Shown: one piece after another, positions 60,701 to 64,000 of the stretch
How the letters are laid out: the number at the start of each line of letters is the position of its first letter
Position numbering within the stretch: position 1 is the stretch's first letter
Program-made: the position numbers and the translations under genes
The notes under the pieces: model-generated
Database searches by the model: none
What the model was told of the DNA's origin: nothing
Seen by the model: only the letters and a program-made list of their open reading frames with translations
Source of the DNA: Branchiostoma floridae
Taxonomy: Eukaryota > Chordata > Leptocardii > Amphioxiformes > Branchiostomatidae
DNA length: 64,000 nucleotides
Direction: 5' to 3'
Assembly: GCF_000003815.2 (NCBI RefSeq)
Contig: NC_049996.1
Coordinates: forward strand, 13,134,419-13,198,418

Positions 60701-61388
60701 TCGGGGATGTAATGGCATAATAACTCCAACCGCTAGGAGGCGCAGCAGTTGGAGCAATGTGGTCGCACACGTGACAACTATTGCATCCCCAGTTATCGTT
60801 GGTTATGACTGTAGTAGATTTTCTGATTTATACATCCTCTTTAATCCAGGAAGCACTATCACTATGCTCCCTTCTGTATAACACGTAGTTTTCTTTCTTG
60901 TCCATTGTTAACCATTACAAAAGTAACGTTGTTTGACCCTGAATTACTAAAATACAATGTATTAATCTTCAAATTGTTTTCTGCACACTTCAAGGGCCAT
61001 ATTGATGGGAGACTTGACTAAAAACCTGGAACCAGAACGGCCATCACGTCACATCGTCAGCAGAAAAGTAGGAGACATCGAAGGGAATACCAACAAATCC
61101 TTCAAGACGGAGAAAGACGATCTTCCTAAGGGAGGAAACAACCATAGTGGGTTTGAGGCCACCCTTAGTGGTTTGCAGGGAAGTGTGGATGAACTGAAAA
61201 GCACCGTTCGGCAGTTATCTGGTAGTCTGTCCCAGGCAGCTAGCGGCGATGACGATACCGAAGTTACGGAGTACGCTTTGTTGGCGGACACCCTTGAAAG
61301 GCTGAGCGTGGTTTTGTATGTACTCGCCGTCATCATAGCTATCCCATGTACGCTACTCATTGGCCGCCCGATGGTCACTCCTAACTAA
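45706..61388 (+). CDS. Chimeric Cys-loop ligand-gated ion channel subunit with CUB-LDLa-Frizzled CRD-Kringle-Sushi ectodomain (15 exons)
   Basis: Joining 45706-45781, 46252-46458, 49373-49501, 51947-52072, 52718-52928, 53625-53779, 54810-55034, 56024-56230, 57077-57192, 57676-57720, 58113-58222, 58911-59092, 59612-59950, 60441-60573 and 60995-61388 gives 2655 nt: 884 residues plus a TAA stop, with no internal stop. All 14 introns are GT-AG with matching phases. Order: signal peptide (about 1-23), CUB (27-137), LDLa (142-179), FZ CRD (181-290), Kringle (304-375), Sushi (380-444), channel ligand-binding fold (446-650), M1 (654-671), M2 (679-698), M3 (711-733), intracellular loop, M4 (857-876). 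Expected location is the plasma membrane as a pentamer subunit. The M1-M2 linker reads PSDKGDK, the cation-channel type. Nicotinic subunits are usually about 450-550 residues; the excess is the N-terminal module string. Gating ligand is unknown. Two adjacent genes wrongly joined is the main alternative; continuous phases and the lack of a second start or signal peptide argue against it. Confidence 0.88.
46252..46458 (+). CDS. Exon 2: CUB domain, N-terminal part
   Basis: Phase 1-1 exon of 69 codons. It shows CUB hallmarks: the first cysteine at residue 27, SSNYPNNYPDD, the second cysteine in DCRYEI, then VRLTFLDFDVEDNYDYVYVYAG. The usual third cysteine position (before YDY) is Asn here. CUB domains are extracellular protein-binding modules, often Ca2+-dependent, with roles in adhesion and receptor clustering. 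The acidic DFDVED and YDY residues fit a Ca2+-binding CUB type. An overlapping frame is also open but has no such signature. Confidence 0.85.
   Translation, partial: FANAWMVIVGRSTAPTTQTTTLTTTIVGTRYPSLRRTSSDLPSWILTLKTTMITSTCMPGTQLNPNFR
46492..47265. mobile_element. MITE-like element with TIRs in intron 2
   Basis: Ends are inverted copies: CTCCAAGCAGACCCTACGGT near 46492 and ACCGTAGGGTCTGCTTGCAT near 47248. The same termini bound the smaller element at 2796-3040. The interior holds two copies (about 46600-46830 and 46841-47200) of a LINE/SINE tail containing the motif TTGCCCGAGGGCTGATTGCA on the opposite strand. Confidence 0.6.
48123..48700 (+). mobile_element. Internally deleted mariner element in intron 2
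   Basis: TIRs read CGAGGGGCGTGCAATAAGTA at the left and the inverse (ending TTGCACGCCCCTCG) at the right. TA dinucleotides flank both ends (48121-48122, 48701-48702), the mariner target duplication. It is inserted in a copy of the dispersed repeat seen at 46741-46830 and splits it, a nested insertion. It keeps the transposase start and end but not the catalytic centre. Confidence 0.88.
48306..48605 (+). pseudogene. Mariner transposase remnant, HTH domain joined to C-terminus
   Basis: An open 99-codon frame begins MEPVECRAVIRFLYLKGRTP and runs through the mariner helix-turn-helix region (DAPSYDLVKRWHPEFK, TAPRPGRPS). It then jumps to a C-terminal segment (GGPTWGVLQNRYPELHQ). The DDD/D core is deleted; full transposases are about 340 residues. 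The same junction occurs in the copy at 33714-34022, so the deletion predates both insertions. Confidence 0.8.
48880..49330 (+). pseudogene. LINE C-terminal remnant and 3' end in intron 2
   Basis: SRVCPLYPELIEDEYHFMVV followed by CPKYSDLRSSLYTRL is the zinc-knuckle-like C-terminus of a LINE polyprotein, then a 3' UTR ending near GTACAATTGTTGTGCAG. Confidence 0.7.
49373..49501 (+). CDS. Exon 3: CUB domain, C-terminal part
   Basis: Phase 1-1 exon of 43 codons reading SSTPGPVTSSGSVMTIRLVS followed by DRSQNGKGFRANFTAED, the classic last strands of a CUB fold. The CG that normally precedes this segment (as in GRFCG) is replaced by LTG, so the fourth CUB cysteine is absent along with the third. 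NFT is a potential N-glycosylation site. The 2.9-kb intron before it is filled with transposon copies, including a mariner derivative. Confidence 0.85.
49720..50760 (+). repeat. Diverged ~130-190-bp repeats in intron 3
   Basis: Each unit combines ATAACTCGAGAA, GGTAGGTGTGTAG, GAAGGTCAAGTTCGA and CCTAAGGTACTGCAGCAAA. About five units. Related words continue at 52430-52570 in intron 4. Confidence 0.75.
51947..52072 (+). CDS. Exon 4: LDL-receptor class A domain
   Basis: Phase 1-1 exon of 42 codons with six cysteines and the Ca2+-binding signature CDGNNDCMDGSDE. One exon carries the whole domain. LDLa modules are small Ca2+-stabilised ligand-binding domains. CUB followed by LDLa is the arrangement found in NETO proteins and LEV-10, which are auxiliary or clustering proteins of neurotransmitter receptors. 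Confidence 0.93.
52430..52570 (+). repeat. Relative of intron 3 repeat, in intron 4
   Basis: GGAGCCTCTAGCGTTTTTGT and GAATTGCAGAGACC parallel GGACCCCCTAGCGGCTTTTT and GAACTGCAGGCACC at 50264-50303. Confidence 0.6.
52718..52928 (+). CDS. Exon 5: Frizzled cysteine-rich domain, part 1
   Basis: Phase 1-2 exon. It starts ACQDLPPLSYC, includes the LPNPLNYN segment typical of FZ domains (compare the PN...YN.T pattern) and SDCHPRVRDLVCATILPRC. Five of the ten domain cysteines are here. NLT is a potential N-glycosylation site. FZ domains bind Wnt lipids or related ligands. Confidence 0.9.
53078..53270. mobile_element. MITE in intron 5
   Basis: CCCCTTCACACTAGAAGGAG then AATGCCGTCAGAATGAA, mirrored by TTCATTCCGACGGCATTCCG and ATGTGAAGGGG. 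Confidence 0.82.
53300..53480 (+). repeat. LINE/SINE tail family copy in intron 5
   Basis: GGGGCTTTTCGTCTCCCTCT, TAGAAATAGCCAACACTAGT and TTGCAATTAGCCCTCGGGCA, ending AAAATAAAC. Other copies or parts: 15945-16060, 46600-47200, 48700-48880, 58840-58880. Confidence 0.75.
53625..53779 (+). CDS. Exon 6: Frizzled cysteine-rich domain, part 2
   Basis: Phase 2-1 exon supplying the other five FZ cysteines: LPCRSWCEEVKYSC, then FPSCEIF and YTNCNN. This makes a complete ten-cysteine domain across exons 5 and 6. A short Thr/Ser-rich linker (QTSTTPEGG) leads to the Kringle. Two GT donors lie three bases apart (53777 and 53780); gtgagt at 53780 was chosen. Both keep the frame and differ by one codon. Confidence 0.88.
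54150..54572 (+). pseudogene. LINE reverse transcriptase C-terminal remnant in intron 6
   Basis: Reads RFCPLCPNEIEDERHFVMDC (zinc-knuckle-like) then YNDKRTKLFTLLSACSKGFA and ILGGDNPHCVQVGKYIHECL, ending near GTGTCAATAAAGATTTCT. A minus-strand copy is at 18660-19110. A frameshift separates the two parts. Confidence 0.75.
54810..55034 (+). CDS. Exon 7: Kringle domain
   Basis: Phase 1-1 exon of 75 codons with six cysteines in Kringle spacing. Diagnostic segments are NYRGNVS, HPWANLVGNKCRNPD, DRPWCF and FEYCDIIPC. The FZ-Kringle order is that of ROR receptor kinases and of the MuSK of some vertebrates. The exon ends at a consensus donor (gtaagt). Confidence 0.95.
56024..56230 (+). CDS. Exon 8: Sushi/CCP domain
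   Basis: Phase 1-1 exon of 69 codons with four cysteines (EGCKDPG, YTCNPGF, ARCVV, AQCE) and the closing tryptophan (DWDTPKAQC), a standard Sushi/complement control module. The end of this exon and its donor are tandemly duplicated downstream four more times (56231-56610). It is followed directly, with almost no linker, by the channel ligand-binding domain. Confidence 0.9.
56190..56612 (+). repeat. Five-copy tandem repeat of the Sushi exon 3' end plus donor (91-bp unit)
   Basis: The donor gtaag after the codons for TPKAQCE at 56231 recurs at 56322, 56508 and 56599. A mutated copy (ataag, no GT) lies at 56413. Spacings are 91, 91, 95 and 91 bp. Each unit repeats GACTGGGACACACC, the end of the Sushi exon and the intron start. 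No unit has its own AG acceptor upstream. Reading past the first donor gives 29 extra codons and TGA at 56317-56319. Confidence 0.9.
56830..57022 (+). mobile_element. Decayed SINE in intron 8
   Basis: TAGCCAGAGGTCCGGGATTC resembles a box B region; then TACTTAACACGACTTTGC, CACTCAGCTCAGGTGG and ATCTTCGGTTAGGGA, the body words of a tRNA-derived SINE. Confidence 0.55.
57077..57192 (+). CDS. Exon 9: Cys-loop receptor N-terminal helix and strand 1
   Basis: Phase 1-0 exon of 39 codons: FRLQKELLDSDVYSK, then SLKIKAYVVNVINL. By eye this matches the start of the mature nicotinic ligand-binding domain (pattern RL...LL..Y.K..RP.......V.V...L..I). No separate signal peptide precedes it in this exon, so the domain is built to continue from upstream modules. 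Confidence 0.82.
57676..57720 (+). CDS. Exon 10: Cys-loop receptor strand 2 (45-nt exon)
   Basis: Short phase 0-0 exon encoding NEKEETILASIKAEY, aligned to the nicotinic segment of the type NEVNQIVTTNVWL. A 45-nt exon here matches the small third exon typical of nicotinic subunit genes. The loop D tryptophan (Trp55 in nicotinic numbering) aligns with Lys496, so a key acetylcholine-box residue is missing. Confidence 0.75.
58113..58222 (+). CDS. Exon 11: Cys-loop receptor loops A/D region
   Basis: Phase 0-2 exon of 110 nt, the usual length of the equivalent nicotinic exon. It reads TWTDSRLTWSSKEYG...LDDQVWKPTLTLER, closely matching WTDYRLAWNPEDYG...W.PD..LYNNAD. The loop A tyrosine (Tyr93) position is Glu534. 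The donor is gtaatt. Reading through it gives a stop within a codon, so splicing is required. Confidence 0.92.
58911..59092 (+). CDS. Exon 12: Cys-loop
   Basis: Phase 2-1 exon. It contains VTWPVETLTTTTC followed by the signature loop: Cys570, 13 residues including PFFFPQDN, then Cys584. C-x13-C with an aromatic-Pro-x-Asp core defines the superfamily. NMT inside the loop is a potential N-glycosylation site just before Cys584. Loop B's Trp149 position is Gly591, with a Trp three residues earlier (Trp588). A GTA-repeat microsatellite begins about 25 bp after the donor. Confidence 0.93.
59116..59279. repeat. GTA trinucleotide microsatellite in intron 12
   Basis: About 50 GTA/GTC/GAA triplets beginning some 25 bp after the exon 12 donor; the long open frames on both strands are artefacts. 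Confidence 0.95.
59612..59950 (+). CDS. Exon 13: loop C region, M1 and M2 (pore)
   Basis: Phase 1-1 exon of 113 codons. LTMTLQRNPTFHY leads into M1 (ISPCLILIILMIITFIM, with the conserved Pro-Cys). PSDKGDK follows, then M2: IAFGVTVLLSMVVSLVVVTG. Position -1' is Asp rather than the usual Glu, 9' is the conserved gate Leu, 6' is Thr, 2' is Ala, and the 20' acidic ring is Gly. These features point to cation selectivity. The loop C vicinal Cys-Cys of nicotinic alpha subunits is absent; only Cys638 is nearby. Confidence 0.95.
60109..60277 (+). pseudogene. LINE reverse transcriptase C-terminal fragment in intron 13
   Basis: Reads LELQDFVEGKRRKRGRQRTR followed by WKDNIKEGKGTKLSE, the GKR.RGR...W.DNI.EW motif near the end of some LINE reverse transcriptases. 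Confidence 0.65.
60441..60573 (+). CDS. Exon 14: M3 and start of intracellular loop
   Basis: Phase 1-2 exon: ALLIIVCMALMGFFLMTTVF and on to ILILHDKK (M3), followed by GPLPEWARTLFLKHLA. The latter matches the conserved nicotinic post-M3 segment MPEWVRKIFI (MX helix). A stop is reached if the donor is not used. Confidence 0.92.
60995..61388 (+). CDS. Exon 15: intracellular loop, M4 and stop
   Basis: Terminal exon of 131 codons plus TAA. A charged loop rich in Lys/Glu and Ser (about residues 760-845) contains a heptad-like stretch (LSGLQGSVDELKSTVRQLSG) that may form the MA helix. It ends YALLADTLERLSVVLYVLAV with IIAIPCTLLIG, matching the MA-M4 pattern (VA..IDRLFLW.F). The C-terminal tail is only about eight residues. 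No AATAAA signal was noticed in the next few hundred bases. Confidence 0.92.
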
Positions 61389-61817
61389 AATCCTGACAAT
61401 TTTACCGGACTATGACACGTTCATATTGTTTTTTCATATGATATAATGAGAAGAACAATGTTTAGATGACATTTGGTTCTTATTTTTTACTTTTGGGCTT
61501 CGGCAAATTGAAACAAATGGACTTAAAATGCACACGTATTTCGAAGTTTACATGCATTTAGAAGGAGATCAGGAGTAGTAGAATTTTAAAATCTGATTAA
61601 GAAATCATTTTATGGTATGATTTTGAGACTTAAGTCTTAGAAGTTGTAGAATTCATTACGTAATGTTGAAAATATGGAATTGCAATTTAAATCACAAGAA
61701 AAATTGCACATCTGCAGTAAAATGTTTGGTATGTAGTTTATATACTTTATAAATTTATACACTAACATTTTGTTTAGTGTCACTGCTGATTGAATGATAC
61801 TAAACCATTGCTATGTA

Positions 61818-62105
61818 AATGTTATGTTACGTTACGTTATGTTATGTTATTTAAAGCAAGGTTATGTTATGTTTTGTTATTCTTGGTAAGGTTAGGCTTT
61901 GTTATGTTATGTTATTGTAGGTTAAGTTAGGTTTTGTTATGTTATGTTACGTTATGTTATGTTATTCTAAGCAAGGTTATGTTATGTTTTGTTATTCTTG
62001 GTAAGGTTAGGCTTTGTTATGTTATGTTATTGTAGGTTAAGTTAGGTTTTGTTATGTTATGTTATGTTATTCTAGGCAAGGTTAGGTTGTGTTATGTTAT
62101 GTACA
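61818..62105. repeat. GTTATGTTAT minisatellite
   Basis: Irregular GTTATGTTAT units with a larger ~110-bp period (TTGTTATTCTTGGTAAGGTT at about 61876 and 61990). Confidence 0.88.
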
Positions 62106-62787
62106 GTCAGCCTTTTGTAAATTATAGTATTTCAAGATACGCTAAATGAACATGCATACATTTTTCACGTCAAGTTAGTGACTCAGGTTGACAAACGTTA
62201 TATAATTAAGCATTGATAATTATAAGGTTGATTCACGCTTATTTCTACTAAATAGTGGTTGTTATTTCATCTTGTTAAGATTATCTTTAGTTATCTAACC
62301 TTGGCATGCAAGTTAAGTAAATGTTTTTGTAGCTAATTTACCTTAAGGTTAAGGTCCGTAAACACTGACGACCCAACATACTAATATTTATTTATCTTAC
62401 ATACATTTTTTTATGTTCCATATTTTGTTACTTACTTACTTTGTTATGCATAATTTTAGAAATAATCAAGGTGACAAGGTTGGTTTGTGGTCACGTCGTT
62501 TGTTAATGGGGGGGGGGGTAATATTGTGTTAAAGAAGCTATAACCATAACCGAATAACTTAAACCAATATTGCATTATTTCTACTGATTAACATAATGTG
62601 GTTGTGAAAATTTTGTCTTTTGCTAAGTGACACAGAAAGGAAAACCAATGAGCATCCTTCATCCATTCTTAAGTCCTACTTTCAAAGTTTTCTGGTAAAA
62701 CACGCCTGCAGTTCAAAGGAACTTTCCTAGGGGTGATAGCCAGCGCCTTTTAAAATGGAATTAGACACCTGCTAGTCGAAATCAACA

Positions 62788-62850
62788 CACACAAAGAGAG
62801 AGAGAAAGAGAGATGGAGAGAGAGAGACTGAAAGAGAGACAGACTGTTAG
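62788..62850. repeat. GA-rich simple repeat
   Basis: AAAGAGAGAGAGAAAGAGAG and similar. Confidence 0.9.
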
Positions 62851-62859
62851 ATAACGTTT

Positions 62860-64000
62860 ATATGTTCTAAGATAGCAGGGCTACATTCCGATAAGTCCAC
62901 AGGTGTTCAACGTAACCCTATAAATAGCTTATCAACGCAACCGTAGCGCAGTGAAATGGAATGAACCGCAGTGCCCCTGTAAGCTGACGTCTGATAGGCT
63001 CAATTTCCCCTGACTCCCCAGTCGTTGAAGTTGAAAGCATATCGAGCACAACGGTCACACTGTCAATCAGGGCAGTGATACACCACCGATCCTGACTGTC
63101 TATCACGCAGTTCAACCAATGAAGGCATGGTAATTAGCGGTTTGACCAATGAGAGGGTGCCTTCATGAGGTAATGGGCGTGTCTACGGGGTCATTGAACC
63201 CAGGGATGAGTTGATACAATTGTTGTTAAATCATCCCAGTCAGCCACAATAAGAGGCTGTCTTAATGAAATAAGACTAAAACGTGGCTACTATTCCATCA
63301 AATGAGAGTTTGTCCAATATCTCTTAAAAAAAGCTACATAGTAACTATATCGACAAATGACGTTAGACTCACTTATTCTAGCTGCTAGCAACCTTACCCA
63401 AGAGAGTATACTTTATCTGTACAAATCCGCCATTTGTCCCTGCATGGACTACTGCTCTCATCTCGGGGTGCAACACCGTTAAAAATGATAAAACTATTTA
63501 AAAATGACTTCCCGTGTAATGATTTATGTGGCCTTTTTATTACATACGACTATGGTTTTGTCCTGATAAGCAGGTTTATGATTGATATGTTTTATGAGAA
63601 TTAATAACCATGCACATACCAAACCTGTTAGCAATATTAGCGCCCGGTTACTGTCTGAAAAGGCATAAGAAAATATTTGACGTGTTTTCGGTAACACGAA
63701 CGGCCTAAGCAAAAACCTGTCCACCCTAGACTTCAAGTTGTCTGTTTGCATTGGCAAGGAACATGAACTTATCAATCTGAAGTGATGACAATGTTATAGA
63801 ATCCTTTTCCAACATGTTCTTCTCATCACTAATGGAATAGAAAATTGTACCTGTACAATGTATTCTGTGTACTACTAAGTTTAGAATTATATTAAAAGAA
63901 ACATGGTTAGACAGTTACTGTATTACGCCAAAAAGTAGTTAGTTACTCAAACAACTGGATATTGTTTTGGTATCGGTCAGACGTTTCATCTACTATCCAG
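62860..64000. other. Non-coding, nothing recognised except a terminal repeat
   Basis: Two CCAAT words on the plus strand (63114, 63147) and TATAAATA at 62919 lack a consistent promoter arrangement. 63930-64000 matches the end of the element at 26994-27310 and runs off the window. Confidence 0.4.

Noticed and set aside
45706-61388. Two neighbouring genes (a secreted multi-domain protein and a nicotinic-type subunit) read as one
   Set aside because: The first part has a signal peptide but no stop or membrane anchor after the Sushi exon; the second starts in phase 1 with no start codon or signal peptide of its own. All phases join without a stop. Only cDNA can settle it.

Overview
The window is invertebrate chromosomal DNA. 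It has one confident protein-coding gene, with 15 exons and short GT-AG introns, set in an AT-rich landscape dense with transposon remnants: Penelope-like elements, LINE 3' ends, a tRNA-derived SINE, mariner deletion derivatives, many MITEs, satellites and one very large foldback. The repeat mix and the extracellular-domain shuffling suggest an amphioxus (Branchiostoma), but this is inference; no marker gene names the species.

Layout. 1-9.2 kb holds LINE/PLE remnants, a 163-bp tandem repeat, a duplicated block of about 0.6 kb and a SINE. 10.2-23.1 kb holds four copies of a MITE that begins TAGGGGTGGGTACC, a 55-bp satellite with a 220-bp higher-order repeat, and hexamer, AT and GATA arrays. 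23-34 kb holds further MITEs, a direct duplication about 2.7 kb apart, and a minisatellite interrupted by a mariner derivative. 34.68-39.01 kb is a giant palindrome whose arms are built from a 51-bp tandem repeat. It is flanked by a 9-bp target duplication and sits inside a copy of another repeat. 39-45.6 kb holds microsatellites, a perfect 29-bp-arm hairpin, a PLE fragment and MITEs. 45.7-61.4 kb is the gene. 61.4-64 kb has simple repeats and nothing recognisable.

The gene (45706-61388, + strand, 884 codons by hand assembly, all phases consistent, no internal stop) is the notable item. It encodes a signal peptide, CUB domain, LDL-receptor class A domain, Frizzled cysteine-rich domain, Kringle and Sushi/CCP domain, followed directly by a complete Cys-loop (pentameric ligand-gated ion channel) subunit with C-x13-C loop, M1-M4 and a short intracellular region. 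Every extracellular module is bounded by phase-1 introns, the classic signature of exon shuffling. The channel part keeps the cation-type M1-M2/M2 motif but lacks the aromatic residues and vicinal cysteines of an acetylcholine site. The module types match proteins that, as separate molecules, cluster or localise acetylcholine receptors in other animals: CUB/LDLa in LEV-10, Sushi in LEV-9, FZ-Kringle in MuSK/ROR/CAM-1. One subunit may therefore carry its own anchoring apparatus. A local tandem duplication of the Sushi exon's 5' splice site offers a possible route to a secreted, channel-less isoform.

No other protein-coding gene could be supported. Most other open frames fall in tandem repeats or transposon remnants. 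All alignments and coordinates were made by eye.
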